Of a DNA stretch of 64,000 nucleotides, positions 1-8,934 are shown piece after piece. Below the pieces are notes generated by a model that worked only from the letters and a program-made list of their open reading frames with translations, searched no databases and was not told the DNA's origin. The first letter of the stretch is position 1. Each line of letters begins with the position of its first letter. The stretch comes from Deinococcus sp. QL22 (lineage in GTDB: Bacteria; Deinococcota; Deinococci; Deinococcales; Deinococcaceae), in the NCBI RefSeq assembly GCF_023370075.1, contig NZ_CP097149.1, forward strand, positions 881,001 to 945,000, in the 5' to 3' direction. Both the position numbers and the translations under genes were made by a program.

Positions 1-1053
1 TCCACGGGCGGCGTGGGCGACAAGACCAGCCTGATTCTGACGCCGATGCTGGCCGCGCTGGGCCTGACGGTGGCCAAAATGAGCGGGCGCGGTTTGGCCC
101 ACACGGGCGGCACGATAGACAAACTGGAAAGCATTCCGGGCTGGACGAGCGAGCTGGATGAGGCCCACTTTTTGGAGCAGGCCCGCACGATTGGGCTGGC
201 GTTGGTGGGCCAGAGCAAAGACCTTGCCCCCGCCGACGGCAAGTTGTACGCCCTGCGCGACGTGACCGCCACCGTGGACTGTCTGCCCCTGATCGCCAGT
301 TCGATTATGAGCAAAAAGCTGGCATCTGGGGCGCATACGGTGGTGCTGGACGTGAAAGTCGGCGCGGGTGCATTCATGAAAACGCTGGAAGATGGGCGCG
401 GGCTGGCGCGGGCGATGGTGGACATCGGCAAGCATTCCGGGCGGCAGGTGCGGGCCGTGCTGACTGACATGGACGCGCCGCTGGGCTTTATGGCGGGCAA
501 CAGCCTGGAGGTGCTGGAAGCGCTGGACACCCTGCGCGGTCACGGCCCCCAAGACCTGACCGAACTGTGCGTATCGCTGGCTGTAGAGGCGTTGGCCGCA
601 CAGGGCGAAGACGAGCAGCAAGCTGAAGCCCGCGCCCGCGCCACCCTCAGCGACGGCTCGGCGCTCGCCAAATTCCGGGCCTTTATCGAGGGACAGGGCG
701 GCGATCCCACCTACGTGGACGATGTGAGCAAGTTTGACGTAGCGCCCGGACGCGAGGAGATTCTGGCGACCAGCGGCGGCTTCGTGGGCAAGATAGACGC
801 CCTGAGCGTGGGCCGCGCCGTACTGGTGCTGGGCGGCGGGCGCGAGCGCAAAGGCGAGGCGATCGACCACGGAGTCGGCGTGGAACTCCTGAAAAAACCT
901 GGCGACGCGGTACAGGTCGGAGACGCCGTGCTCCGCCTGTATCACCGGGATGGGCGGGGGCTGGATGTGGCCCGCGACCTGCTGACGGCGGGTCTGACCC
1001 TGCAAGCCGATAAACCCGCCGCAGAAGCTCTGATTCTTGACCGGGTGAACTGA
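1..1053 (+). CDS. deoA: Thymidine / pyrimidine-nucleoside phosphorylase, 3' part
   Basis: Cytosolic enzyme of nucleoside salvage: phosphorolysis of thymidine (or uridine) to the free base and (deoxy)ribose-1-phosphate. The reading frame is open from base 1 and begins inside the glycine-rich phosphate-binding motif ([11 protein letters not shown]), so the true start is outside the window; 350 codons remain of a family usually near 430-440. The segment [19 protein letters not shown] and the block [12 protein letters not shown] are typical of the family. The C-terminal domain is complete and ends in TGA. Family assignment is secure; thymidine versus broader pyrimidine specificity cannot be settled from this fragment. 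Confidence 0.93.
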   Translation, partial: STGGVGDKTSLILTPMLAALGLTVAKMSGRGLAHTGGTIDKLESIPGWTSELDEAHFLEQARTIGLALVGQSKDLAPADGKLYALRDVTATVDCLPLIASSIMSKKLASGAHTVVLDVKVGAGAFMKTLEDGRGLARAMVDIGKHSGRQVRAVLTDMDAPLGFMAGNSLEVLEALDTLRGHGPQDLTELCVSLAVEALAAQGEDEQQAEARARATLSDGSALAKFRAFIEGQGGDPTYVDDVSKFDVAPGREEILATSGGFVGKIDALSVGRAVLVLGGGRERKGEAIDHGVGVELLKKPGDAVQVGDAVLRLYHRDGRGLDVARDLLTAGLTLQADKPAAEALILDRVN

Positions 1054-1102
1054 TCCCCAAACTCATCTCCCCGCCCGTTCCGTGAACTTTCTCGCAATCT
1101 AT

Positions 1103-1127
1103 CCCCGGCCCTTTGCCCCAGCCGGGG
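1103..1127 (+). terminator. Hairpin after nucleoside phosphorylase
   Basis: CCCCGGC and GCCGGGG form a perfect 7-bp stem 50 bases past the upstream stop codon. The tail is poor in T, so this is a weak intrinsic terminator at best. Confidence 0.4.
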
Positions 1128-1130
1128 TGT

Positions 1131-1136
1131 TACCTT
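1131..1136 (+). promoter_or_regulatory. -10 element (TACCTT) for leaderless lapA-like gene
   Basis: TACCTT fits TANNNT and lies exactly 7 nt before the ATG at 1144, which would place the transcription start at the start codon. No Shine-Dalgarno sequence is present, which supports a leaderless message. Confidence 0.5.
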
Positions 1137-1143
1137 GCTCTGT

Positions 1144-1623
1144 ATGCGTACCATTGTCCTGATCGTCATTGTGTTGTTGTTGGTGCTGTTCGGCATCCTC
1201 AACATCAATGCCCTGACCTTTCCCCATACCCTCAGCCTGGGATTCGTGACCTATAAGGGCGTGCCACTGGGCATGATTTTGCTGCTGCTGGGGCTGGCGC
1301 TGGCCTTGATCTTCTACTTCTGGGCGGGCGTCACGGGTCTGCGGGCACAGGCCGACAGCGCCAAATTGCTGCGCGATATGGAAGCCCTGCGTGTCAGCCT
1401 CGACAGTCAGGAGGGCAGCCGCTTTGCCCAACTGCAAACCCACATCGACCAGCGCCTCGGCTCGCTGGAAACGCAGATGCAAGCGCCCAAAGCTTTGGGC
1501 ATGGGTAAGGAACTAAGCGCCTCTGACTTGGCCGCCACAAACGCCCGCATAGACGGCTTGCAGCGCGACCTGAATTTGCAACTGGCCCAACTGGACGATT
1601 ACCTCAAGCGCAAATTGGGCTAA
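1144..1623 (+). CDS. LapA-domain (DUF1049) membrane protein
   Basis: Predicted small inner-membrane protein of 159 residues. Two hydrophobic helices (about residues 2-20 and 38-60) are separated by a short loop, the pattern of the lipopolysaccharide-assembly-A/DUF1049 family; the remaining 95 residues are charged and coiled-coil-like. ATG at 1144 is preferred over an in-frame TTG at 1135 because of the TACCTT box 7 nt upstream. Its job is unknown here; Deinococcus has no classical LPS, so a general envelope role is only inference. A strong hairpin follows, so it is probably a single-gene transcript. Confidence 0.75.
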   Translation: MRTIVLIVIVLLLVLFGILNINALTFPHTLSLGFVTYKGVPLGMILLLLGLALALIFYFWAGVTGLRAQADSAKLLRDMEALRVSLDSQEGSRFAQLQTHIDQRLGSLETQMQAPKALGMGKELSASDLAATNARIDGLQRDLNLQLAQLDDYLKRKLG

Positions 1624-1641
1624 GAACAGAGGATCACAGCG

Positions 1642-1675
1642 GCAGGACGGGCCAGAACGTAAAGGCCCGTCCTGC
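1642..1675 (+). terminator. Intrinsic terminator after lapA-like gene
   Basis: GCAGGACGGGCC and GGCCCGTCCTGC form a perfect 12-bp stem with a 10-nt loop, followed by TTGTCGTCT. It starts 19 bases after the stop codon. Confidence 0.75.
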
Positions 1676-1760
1676 TTGTCGTCTATTTCAGTCCGAATTG
1701 ATCAGGGAAGCTTGGGACTCCCGCCCACCAACCCGGCCCCTTCTGTATTAGCCTCAGCCC

Positions 1761-2609
1761 ATGACTCCCCATTCTTTCGGACAGCCTCCCAGCGTCGCCC
1801 AATTGACCGCACCCGGCGCGTACCCCGGCCTGCACCTCCAGATGCACGACGGCGGAATTCTGGAAGTGGTACTGCAAAATGACCGCACCCTGAACAGTGT
1901 GAACGCCCCCGCCCACCGCGCCCTGACGGTGGTGTGGCGCGACATAGACGCTGCCGAGGGCGTGCGCTGCGTGCTGATCCGGGGCGAGGGCCGAGGCTTT
2001 TCGTCGGGCGGGGATTTTGAACTGATCGAAGAAATGGCGTCTGACTTTACGGCGCTGGCCCGCGTGTGGCGCGAAGCCCGTGACCTCGTGTACAACGTCA
2101 TCAATTGCGGAAAACCTGTGGTGAGCGCGATTCACGGCCCCTGCGTGGGTGCGGGACTGGCAGTGGCACTGCTGGCCGATGTGAGCGTGGCGGCCAAAAC
2201 AGCGCGGTTGCTGGACGGCCATGTGCGGCTGGGCGTGGCAGCGGGCGACCACGCGGCAATCATCTGGCCCCTGCTGTGCGGTCTGAACAAGGCCAAATAC
2301 CACCTGATGACCGGAGAACCCGTGTCGGGCGAGGAAGCCGAGCGGATTGGACTGGTGAGCTTGTGCGTGCCAGACGAGGAACTGCTAGACCGGGCATGGA
2401 GGGTGGCCCGCCAACTGGCCGCAGGCAGCCCCACCGCCGTTCGCTGGACAAAATACGCCCTGAACAACTGGCTCCGTGCGGCCGGGCCGACCTTTGATGC
2501 CAGCCTCGCCCTAGAATTTCTGGGCTTTACTGGCCCCGATGTGCGCGAAGGATTAGCCAGCCTCCGCGAAAAGCGGGAGCCGAAATTTGCAGAAGACGCA
2601 CCGATATAG
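1761..2609 (+). CDS. Enoyl-CoA hydratase/isomerase family protein
   Basis: Crotonase-fold protein of 282 residues, predicted to act on a CoA thioester in fatty-acid or aromatic-acid breakdown. The oxyanion-hole region is visible as [18 protein letters not shown] and the second conserved block as [20 protein letters not shown]. In the second active-site segment [11 protein letters not shown] sits where many hydratases carry a catalytic glutamate, so the reaction cannot be assigned. TAGCCT lies 6 nt before the ATG, suggesting a leaderless transcript. It is about 26-28% longer at the N-terminus than a minimal crotonase core. It is not adjacent to other beta-oxidation genes. Confidence 0.85.
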   Translation: MTPHSFGQPPSVAQLTAPGAYPGLHLQMHDGGILEVVLQNDRTLNSVNAPAHRALTVVWRDIDAAEGVRCVLIRGEGRGFSSGGDFELIEEMASDFTALARVWREARDLVYNVINCGKPVVSAIHGPCVGAGLAVALLADVSVAAKTARLLDGHVRLGVAAGDHAAIIWPLLCGLNKAKYHLMTGEPVSGEEAERIGLVSLCVPDEELLDRAWRVARQLAAGSPTAVRWTKYALNNWLRAAGPTFDASLALEFLGFTGPDVREGLASLREKREPKFAEDAPI

Positions 2610-2910
2610 GGGCGGTGGATCGTGGAGTGGGTAATTTGAGTAGGTGGGCAGTGTCAACAGTTTGGTTTCCCCTGTAGCAGACCTAAAAACGCGCCGCCCG
2701 AATGCAGGTGGGGCCGTCGTGCGTGAAACGCGCGGGCCAATTCCATCTTGGAATGAACTGGCAATTGCGGTTCAAATGAGGGATTTAGCCGAGTTAGAAC
2801 ACGACAAGATGAATCCTCCTCAGCGGAGTGACACTCCCCATGCTCCCTTTGGGGGTAGGGGGCCGGGGGTGGGGGAATCCATGGTGGGACAAGGCCAATA
2901 ACCCAGTCCT
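2610..2910. other. Intergenic stretch with G-rich tract
   Basis: 301 bases between convergent genes. A short open frame on the + strand (2644-2901) has composition unlike its neighbours and no start signal, so no gene is called. The notable content is the G-quadruplex motif at 2851-2875 and one copy of the GATCGTGG word at 2618. Confidence 0.6.
2851..2875 (+). promoter_or_regulatory. Potential G-quadruplex (four runs of five G)
   Basis: Four runs of exactly five G at 2851-2855, 2858-2862, 2865-2869 and 2871-2875, with loops of 2, 2 and 1 bases. It lies 36 bases beyond the 3' end of the minus-strand gene ending at 2911, so a role in termination or 3'-end stability is possible; this is inference. 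Confidence 0.7.
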
Positions 2911-3276
2911 TCATTCCCACCGCTCATCCTCCCAATCGGCTAGATACTCAGCCCGGCTGCCGAAGCCTAGGCCCTCCAGCTTTTCAAGCACGGCGTCTTC
3001 CTCCAATTCGTCATCCGAATCGGCACCCCAAACCGCGTCCCCCATCCACGGCAACCAACGCGGCGGGGGCAAAAAACTGCGGAAGTAGGCGAGCTGCTGG
3101 GCCTCATCCCAAGCCTGAGATTGCCACCACTGACCCCACAACATGATGTGGCTCTCACCGCCGCCCATGCGCCAAAACGCACTGAGCGGATGGAATTCGG
3201 GGTACAGCGTCAAAGGGGGCGGAACCGTGCCGTATTGCGCCGTCAGGCGCTCAACTTCTGCATCCCGCCAACTCAA
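2911..3276 (-). CDS. Hypothetical protein coupled to oxidoreductase gene
   Basis: 121-residue protein of unknown function. It is acidic at the C-terminus ([19 protein letters not shown]) and rich in Trp and Pro ([20 protein letters not shown]). No start codon other than TTG at 3276 gives a sensible N-terminus; that TTG overlaps the TGA stop of the upstream gene as TTGA, a classical translational-coupling overlap. Codon use matches the surrounding genes. The coupling implies co-expression with the Gfo/Idh/MocA oxidoreductase, but no function can be named. A longer frame upstream lies antiparallel inside the oxidoreductase reading and is not believed. Confidence 0.65.
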   Translation of the reverse strand: MSWRDAEVERLTAQYGTVPPPLTLYPEFHPLSAFWRMGGGESHIMLWGQWWQSQAWDEAQQLAYFRSFLPPPRWLPWMGDAVWGADSDDELEEDAVLEKLEGLGFGSRAEYLADWEDERWE

Positions 3277-4286
3277 GACCCGTGAATGTCCACCCGCTCC
3301 CCCGTGCGGGCCGAAGCATACAGGGCGTCCAGCACGCGGGCATGGGCGACGGCGTCGCTGGGCGGGTACAGGGCGGCTTCTTGCCCCAACGCCACACGCT
3401 GAAAATGGGCGACCATGCCCGCATAGGCATTGAATGGCCCAAACGTTTCCTGCGTTGTCCCGGCGGCGTTGGTGAGGGTAAACGTGCTGGGCTCGGCGGT
3501 GTTGCTGTGGAATACGCCCGACATATCCAGGGTGCCCTGTGTGCCGATGACGGTCAGGCGCTGCGTGGCCGTATCTCCCCAATCGAAGGCGCAGTCTATG
3601 CTGGCCGAGGCCTGCGGGTAGTCCAGCACGGCACTCAGCCCCATGTCCACGCCAGAGGCAGTCCCGCCTTCCGTCCAGCGGGCGCGGGCGGTAACGCTTT
3701 GGGGTTCGCCCAACAGCAGGCGCATCAGATTCACCGGATACGTGCCCACATCGAATAGCGCCCCACCGCCCTTGCTGGCGTCCCAGCGGAAGTCGTCGGG
3801 GTTGGTGAGCGGGAAGCCGAACGCGCCCCGGAAGGCCCGAATCTCGCCCAATTCGCCGCCGCGCACCAACTCCACGATGCGCTCCACATGCGGCTGAAAG
3901 CGGTAGGCGAAGGCTTCCAGCAGCACCCTTCCCGCTGACTGTGCTTCCCGCTCCAGTTCGGCGGCCTCGGCAGCATTCAGCGTAAACGGCTTTTCGGTGA
4001 GGGCGTGCTTTCCGGCCCGCAAGGTGTCGCGGGTCATGGGCAGGTGCAGATCATTGGGAAGCGGATTGTAAATGGCGTCCACATCAGAGGCGAGGGCGTC
4101 GGCGTAGCTGCCCACCACCGGAATGTTCCATTCGGCGGCGTAGTCCCGCGCCCGCTCGGCATTTGGCTCGCGCACGCCCAAAAACGTCACTTCTCCGCCC
4201 GCCGCCCGAATAGCTGGAATAAGCGCCCGCCCAATCCGCGCCGCGCCCAAGATGCCCCAGCGTAAGCCCGCTCCCGTAGATGTCAT
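3273..4286 (-). CDS. Gfo/Idh/MocA family NAD(P)-dependent oxidoreductase
   Basis: 337-residue cytosolic oxidoreductase of sugars or related polyols. The N-terminal Rossmann fold starts with [17 protein letters not shown]; the second conserved block has [12 protein letters not shown] and the family signature [20 protein letters not shown] with the catalytic-site lysine in EKP. The C-terminal alpha/beta domain includes [15 protein letters not shown]. It is close to trans-1,2-dihydrobenzene-1,2-diol dehydrogenase-like and glucose-fructose oxidoreductase-like members, but the substrate is unknown. TAGGCT lies 6 nt before the ATG, so the mRNA may be leaderless. The next gene starts inside its stop codon. 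Confidence 0.88.
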   Translation of the reverse strand: MTSTGAGLRWGILGAARIGRALIPAIRAAGGEVTFLGVREPNAERARDYAAEWNIPVVGSYADALASDVDAIYNPLPNDLHLPMTRDTLRAGKHALTEKPFTLNAAEAAELEREAQSAGRVLLEAFAYRFQPHVERIVELVRGGELGEIRAFRGAFGFPLTNPDDFRWDASKGGGALFDVGTYPVNLMRLLLGEPQSVTARARWTEGGTASGVDMGLSAVLDYPQASASIDCAFDWGDTATQRLTVIGTQGTLDMSGVFHSNTAEPSTFTLTNAAGTTQETFGPFNAYAGMVAHFQRVALGQEAALYPPSDAVAHARVLDALYASARTGERVDIHGS

Positions 4287-4292
4287 GGCTCT

Positions 4293-4298
4293 AGCCTA
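4293..4298 (-). promoter_or_regulatory. -10 element (TAGGCT) for leaderless oxidoreductase gene
   Basis: On the minus strand TAGGCT sits 6 nt before the ATG at 4286. There is no Shine-Dalgarno sequence in between. Confidence 0.45.
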
Positions 4299-4303
4299 AT
4301 GGA

Positions 4304-4368
4304 GCGTGGAGTGGAGAGCGTAGATCGTGGTTTGGCTTTTCCCACCATTCACGGTGCACACTCCACGC
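4304..4368. repeat. Intergenic inverted repeat
   Basis: GCGTGGAGTG (4304-4313) and CACTCCACGC (4359-4368) are perfect 10-bp inverted arms. The loop holds GCGTAGATCGTGG (4318-4330), a 13-base word repeated exactly at 14255-14267. Confidence 0.6.
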
Positions 4369-4404
4369 TTTCCTCCGTGCTACACCTCACTTCCGACAGT
4401 CTCT

Positions 4405-5502
4405 TTACCGTTTGCTCAGCAAATACGCCTTCGGATGATGCCCCCCGCTGAACGCCTGAAACAGTTCGCGGGCGTACCACTCGGTACTGCCTTCGAGGAG
4501 GCCCTGAAACAATTTGATCTCGTGCGTAATGACGGCCAGGCGGCCCTGACGGCTCAGCAGGCGGTACATTTCCTTCAGGAAGGCCGGGTACAAGACTTCG
4601 TTGCCGCCGTGCGTGCCGATGGCGTCGCCCCAGGGCAGGTCGGCCAGGATCAGGTCGAAGGAACGGTCGGGCAGGCCCGTGTTCAGGGCGTCCACGCAGG
4701 CCACTTCAATTTCACGTTTGGCGGCGGCCAGGTTGCGCTGGGCACACTCCACGGCGGCGGGGTCTATATCCACGCCCACCATCGCCGCCGATGGCCCCAT
4801 CAGGGCGCGTTCGATCAGGAGGGTGCCGCTGCCGCTCATGGGATTAAAAATGCGGTCTTCGTCGCGCTGCCCGGCCAGTTTCAGTACGGCGTAAGCCAGC
4901 GTCGCGTTCAGGCCGCCGTTCATGTTGCACACGCGCCACGCCCGCGCCGACAGGGGCCGGGGCGTCATGCGGGCCAACACTTCCCAGCCTTCGCCGTGTT
5001 CTTCGGGCCGGAACCGCAGCAGCAATTCGCCTTCTTCGGCATTGTGTGTCAGACCAATCAGCCCCTCCAGTTCGGAGGCGAGGCGCTGCATCACGCTGGA
5101 TTCCTTGCCCGCCGCGCCCAGTCGGAAGGATTTGTGGCCGCCCACCCGCGCCACTTCTGCCACGAAGGTCGCCAGTTCGCTGAGCTGCTGATTGCCCAGA
5201 AACCCGCGTGGACGCGGCACATCCCAGGCCTTGATGCGGTACACGGCCACCACCGATTTCAGGCGGTTCAGGCGTTCCATGTCGCCGGGATACCAGAAGC
5301 GCAGACCACGAATATCGCGGGCCAACGGCACATCGGCCAGTTCGTTTTCCGCAATCGCCTCTAGCCCCGGCAGCACGTCCAGCACGTATTCGTGTGCAGG
5401 CTGCCGCTCCCGGTAGTCGCCTTTGGGCTTGCTGGCCTTGCGTTTAAAGGGCGAATTGGGGTCATGGCGATTGTCGGAGCGGGAACGGGCGGGGCGCGGC
5501 AT
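4405..5502 (-). CDS. THUMP/Trm14-type RNA guanine-N2 methyltransferase
   Basis: 365-residue SAM-dependent methyltransferase expected to modify tRNA or rRNA. After a basic tail, the N-terminal part (about residues 38-180) resembles the ferredoxin-like/THUMP RNA-binding module seen in RlmL, TrmN and Trm14 proteins. The C-terminal Rossmann domain shows IFNPMSGSGTLLIE, the SAM-binding turn MVGVDIDPAAVECAQRN and the catalytic motif LADLPWG, the D/N-PP-Y/W variant of N2-guanine methyltransferases. TATACT lies 8 nt before the ATG. Likely a tRNA m2G enzyme, but the exact target base is not deducible. Confidence 0.85.
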   Translation of the reverse strand: MPRPARSRSDNRHDPNSPFKRKASKPKGDYRERQPAHEYVLDVLPGLEAIAENELADVPLARDIRGLRFWYPGDMERLNRLKSVVAVYRIKAWDVPRPRGFLGNQQLSELATFVAEVARVGGHKSFRLGAAGKESSVMQRLASELEGLIGLTHNAEEGELLLRFRPEEHGEGWEVLARMTPRPLSARAWRVCNMNGGLNATLAYAVLKLAGQRDEDRIFNPMSGSGTLLIERALMGPSAAMVGVDIDPAAVECAQRNLAAAKREIEVACVDALNTGLPDRSFDLILADLPWGDAIGTHGGNEVLYPAFLKEMYRLLSRQGRLAVITHEIKLFQGLLEGSTEWYARELFQAFSGGHHPKAYLLSKR

Positions 5503-5510
5503 AGCAGAGC

Positions 5511-5516
5511 AGTATA
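5511..5516 (-). promoter_or_regulatory. -10 element (TATACT) for methyltransferase gene
   Basis: TATACT on the minus strand, 8 nt before the ATG at 5502, with no Shine-Dalgarno sequence between. Confidence 0.45.
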
Positions 5517-5590
5517 GCCCGCCGGGATGCTGAGGCGGCTTAGGCCACAGAGCCGATGCACCGGGGCGCGGCGCGTGACAGGCTAACCCT

Positions 5591-6067
5591 ATGACCGCTC
5601 CCGTCTACTTCTACCGTACTGCACATCCCTTTTCTAACTTTCACCCCAGCATTTTTACGGCCGACGGCGTGACCTACCACACTGCCGAACAGTATTTGAT
5701 GGCCCGTAAAGCCGAGTGTTTTGGTGACACAGAACGCCTCGCCGCGATTCTGGCCGCCCCCACGCCTGATGAATGCAAACGCCTGGGCCGTCTGGTTGCG
5801 CCCTACGACAACGCCGTGTGGGAGGCCAAACGTTTTGAAGTGGCGCTGGACATGCTGCGACTGAAATTCGGCCAGAATGCCAGGCTCCGCGCCGTCCTGC
5901 TCGAAACGGGCGACGCGCCGTTGGTAGAAGCCTCGCCCTCAGACCGCATCTGGGGCATCGGCTACCGCGAGGCCGACGCCGAAGCCAACCGCGCCCGCTG
6001 GGGCCAAAATCTGCTGGGGCTGGCGCTGGAGCAGGTGCGGTCAGAGTTCAGGGCACAACTCGGCTAA
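5591..6067 (+). CDS. NADAR (YbiA-like) family protein
   Basis: 158-residue cytosolic protein of the NADAR superfamily. Conserved features are visible in order: the N-terminal YFYRTAHPFSNFHPS, the HTAEQYLMARKAECFGD segment, and the C-terminal SPSDRIWGIGY motif with the acidic residue of the active site. Family members hydrolyse N-glycosidic bonds, either in early riboflavin-pathway intermediates (YbiA) or ADP-ribose from guanine bases. Which reaction applies is unknown; no riboflavin gene is near. The 3' end overlaps the convergent nucleotidyltransferase gene by 20 bases. Confidence 0.88.
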   Translation: MTAPVYFYRTAHPFSNFHPSIFTADGVTYHTAEQYLMARKAECFGDTERLAAILAAPTPDECKRLGRLVAPYDNAVWEAKRFEVALDMLRLKFGQNARLRAVLLETGDAPLVEASPSDRIWGIGYREADAEANRARWGQNLLGLALEQVRSEFRAQLG

Positions 6068-6842
6068 GAAAGGCTGCACCACGGCTCGCTGCCTCCTGTG
6101 CCACGGCGTAGTCCCGCTGCTCTGGCCCAGAATCTTGAGGCCACTGCGCCAGAGCGACGGCACGTGCATAAGTAGTGAGTGCCGCCCGCCCCCGCGCTTC
6201 CGGCGAGTCGGTTCCCAGTCCGGCCAGACAAGAGAAAGACTCATGCCAAACAGGATCAGGCCAAGCATCACGGGCCAGTGTCAGCCAGCGGTTTTCGGTG
6301 GGAATCAGGGTTCCGGTACTCAGTAAAGCGGCTTGCCCCAGCGCAAAGGTCAGGCCTAGCGCGGCGTAAGCGACTTTGCCCGCGTCGCCCGCATTCAGGC
6401 CGCCCATGATCTTGTGGAGTTCTTCGGCACTCCCAGCGATTCGCCTGGCCGCTTGCCTGTGGGCTTCAGGGGCAAGCGTGGCCCACTCTAATGCCCGTGC
6501 TTTGGCTTGCAGCACGGCAAATACCCCTGCCGGATCGTGTAGCGGCAGACCCGTCTGTAGCGCCACCAGGTTCCAGAGGGCGGTGTCGGGGTCGGTCAGA
6601 GCGCGTTCGCGGTGGCTGAGTTCGCTGCGGTCTACGCTCAGCAGCAGGCCTTCATGGTAGGTGGTATGGCCGCTCACCGATGAGCCGTCAACCACCAGCA
6701 ATTGCACGTCCAGATCACTGAATTCATTGGCATCGCCCCGCGCAAAGCTTCCGGTCAGGAACACGGCTTGCACGCCTTCTTCGGCGGCCCAGTGCTGGGT
6801 CAGTTCGGGCAGCCAAGCTGGAAGCTGGGAAAGAGCGGTCAT
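6048..6842 (-). CDS. Nucleotidyltransferase-domain protein
   Basis: 264-residue protein with an N-terminal polymerase-beta-like nucleotidyltransferase fold: the signature GSFARGDANEFSDLDVQLLV carries the GS helix-turn and the two metal-binding aspartates of the DxD motif. The remaining part is helical and may be a substrate-recognition domain like those of aminoglycoside or Lnu-type nucleotidyltransferases. ATG at 6842 (MTALSQLPAWLPEL) is chosen over an upstream in-frame start at 6866. The acceptor substrate is unknown. It converges on, and overlaps by 20 bases, the NADAR gene. Confidence 0.82.
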   Translation of the reverse strand: MTALSQLPAWLPELTQHWAAEEGVQAVFLTGSFARGDANEFSDLDVQLLVVDGSSVSGHTTYHEGLLLSVDRSELSHRERALTDPDTALWNLVALQTGLPLHDPAGVFAVLQAKARALEWATLAPEAHRQAARRIAGSAEELHKIMGGLNAGDAGKVAYAALGLTFALGQAALLSTGTLIPTENRWLTLARDAWPDPVWHESFSCLAGLGTDSPEARGRAALTTYARAVALAQWPQDSGPEQRDYAVAQEAASRGAAFLSRVVP

Positions 6843-6900
6843 GCCCGTTAGTGTGGCGTGTAGCACGGGGCGAAAGCATCGGCAGAATGACTGAGCAGGG

Positions 6901-6940
6901 CAAAAAGCCGCGCCCCAGTCGGGTTGACTTGGGGCGCGGT
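6901..6940 (-). terminator. Intrinsic terminator of acyl-CoA ligase gene
   Basis: Read on the minus strand, CCGCGCCCCA pairs with TGGGGCGCGG around a short loop and is followed by CTTTTTG. It lies about 70 bases past the ligase stop codon. Confidence 0.8.
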
Positions 6941-7011
6941 AAACAGCAGAGAATCAAATTCAAAAAATTGGAGTCCATGGCCCAGAGTTCTTGGCTCATA
7001 GCCCAAACACC

Positions 7012-8679
7012 TCAGCTTCCCGGCTTGAAATCCTTGTACTGCTCGCGCATTTCGCGTTTCAGGAATTTGCCGGTGGCTCCAATCGGAATGCTTTCGGCGG
7101 TGATGGTCGCGTCGGGCAGCCAGAACTTGGCAAACTTGGGCGAAATGAACGCGATGATTTCTTCGTGGCTGACGCTTTGGCCGGGGCGCGGCACCACGAC
7201 GGCCAGCGGGCGTTCATCCCATTTGGGGTCTTCCATAGCAATCACGGCGCACTGGGCCACGGCGGGGTGGGCCATGATCGCGTTTTCCAGATCCACGGAG
7301 CTGATCCACTCGCCGCCCGACTTGATCAGGTCTTTGGAGCGGTCTTGAATGTGCATATAGCCGCGTGCATCCAGCGTGGCGATGTCGCCTGTGTCGAACC
7401 ACAGATTGCCGTCCAGCTCGAAGAAATTGCTCTGGCCCTCGCCCTTGAAATAGCTGTTGGCGATCCACGGCCCACGCGCGATCAGGCGGCCCATCGTTTT
7501 GCCGTCGTGGGGCAAGCGCTCGCCTTCTTCCGAGAGCAGATCGAGCCAGACCAGCGGCACGGCGCGGCCCTGCTTGGCCCGCAGAGCAAAACCTTCATCG
7601 CTGGCGGGATCTACTCCGACAGGAACGCCGCTGGCGGTGCCCAGTGGGTGCGTTTCGGTCATGCCCCACGCGTGCAGCATGGTCAGGCCATGATTGTTCC
7701 AGAAGGCCCGCAGCAGGCTTTCGGGCGCGGCGCTGCCCCCCACGATCAGGCGCTCTAGGGCGTGCAGGTCGTAGGATTCGCCCTCGGCTTTGGCCCGGTC
7801 AAGCTCGGCCAGCAGGCCCATCCAGATGGTCGGCACGCCCGCCGTGATGGTCACGCCCTCATTCTGAAGCAGTCCGGCCAGTGTGCGTCCATCGCTGAAC
7901 ACGCCCCCAAACACCTGTTTCGCGCCGTACATGGCGCAGGTGTAGGGCAGGCCCCAGGCATTCACGTGGAACATGGGCACAATCGGCATCACGGTATCGG
8001 CCTCGCCCACGTTCAGGCCGTCTTTGGGGGCGCTGACCAGCGAGTGCAGCACCGTAGAGCGGTGGGTGTACAGCACGCCTTTGGGGTTTCCGGTGGTGCC
8101 GCTGGTGTAGCACATGGCTGCCGCGTCGGTTTCAGCGATCTGCGGATACTGGGCCAGAGGCTCGTGGGCCATCACGAAGGCGTCATAGTCGGCCACACCG
8201 GGCAGCGGAATAGGCGCAGGCGTCGGCCCCAGCACCAGAATATGCTCCAGCTTGGGGCAGGCGGCTTTAATCGCCGGAATCATGGCCCCAAACACGTTTT
8301 CGATGAGCAGCACGCGGTCTTCGGCGTGGTTCAGAATCCACGCGATCTGCTTCGGGTGCAGGCGAATATTCACGGTATGCAGCACGAGTCCCGCGCTGGG
8401 CACGCCCAGATACGCCTCCAGGTGCCGGAAGGAATTGACCGCCAGCGTGGCCACCCGGTCTCCCGGTTGCAGGCCAAGGCCCAGCAAACCCGCGCCCAGA
8501 CGCAAGGCCCGGTCGGCCACCGCGCCGTAGGTGGTGCTATGGCGGTGAGGAATCGGTTGTCCAGCTTCGTCGCGCCCTGCCACCAGCAAACTCACGACTT
8601 CGCGGGAGGCGTAGGTGGTACGTGCCCGCTCCAGAATAAAGGGGACGGTGAGCGGTACATCCATCATGTTGCCTTGCAT
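7012..8679 (-). CDS. AMP-dependent acyl-CoA synthetase (medium/long chain)
   Basis: 555-residue ligase that adenylates a fatty acid with ATP and transfers it to CoA. The P-loop-like A3 motif is CYTSGTTGNPKGVLYTHRS; A5 is AWGMTETHPLG; A7/A8 appears as WFDTGDIATLDARGYMHI with DRSKDLIKSGGEWIS; the A10 lysine is in GATGKFLKREM. ATG at 8679 is chosen because GGAGG lies 8 nt upstream; an in-frame start further upstream would add 78 low-quality residues. It is a monocistronic unit with a clear terminator and is the likely entry step of fatty-acid degradation, feeding crotonase-fold enzymes such as those at 1.8 and 9.8 kb. Confidence 0.92.
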   Translation of the reverse strand: MQGNMMDVPLTVPFILERARTTYASREVVSLLVAGRDEAGQPIPHRHSTTYGAVADRALRLGAGLLGLGLQPGDRVATLAVNSFRHLEAYLGVPSAGLVLHTVNIRLHPKQIAWILNHAEDRVLLIENVFGAMIPAIKAACPKLEHILVLGPTPAPIPLPGVADYDAFVMAHEPLAQYPQIAETDAAAMCYTSGTTGNPKGVLYTHRSTVLHSLVSAPKDGLNVGEADTVMPIVPMFHVNAWGLPYTCAMYGAKQVFGGVFSDGRTLAGLLQNEGVTITAGVPTIWMGLLAELDRAKAEGESYDLHALERLIVGGSAAPESLLRAFWNNHGLTMLHAWGMTETHPLGTASGVPVGVDPASDEGFALRAKQGRAVPLVWLDLLSEEGERLPHDGKTMGRLIARGPWIANSYFKGEGQSNFFELDGNLWFDTGDIATLDARGYMHIQDRSKDLIKSGGEWISSVDLENAIMAHPAVAQCAVIAMEDPKWDERPLAVVVPRPGQSVSHEEIIAFISPKFAKFWLPDATITAESIPIGATGKFLKREMREQYKDFKPGS

Positions 8680-8934
8680 GGGTGGCCTCCGGGGAAGGTG
8701 GCTGCTGTGTGGGCACAGATCAGCGAGAGAAGTTGAGAACAGGGAAAAGCAGCGACAGGGAAAACAAAGGCGACGGTTCGCCCTGTGTCTGCCCCAAAGG
8801 GGAAAGCCTATGTGTGTGGGTATTCTAGCGGGAAACGAGGAAGTTGAACCGAGTCTAGAGTGGTGTAGCTTCATACGGCGGCCCAAATCCGCAACACATG
8901 CAGGAACACCCACGCGGAGCCATTCCCTCTGCCC
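8680..8934. other. Upstream region of acyl-CoA ligase gene
   Basis: About 255 bases with no convincing gene on either strand. It should hold the ligase promoter, but I see no confident -35/-10 pair. Confidence 0.4.

Noticed and set aside
2644..2901. 85-codon + strand frame in the G-rich intergenic region
   Set aside because: No start signal, unusual composition, and it runs through the quadruplex motif.
8701..8913. N-terminal extension of the acyl-CoA ligase
   Set aside because: GGAGG sits 8 nt before the ATG at 8679, and the extension has no family similarity.
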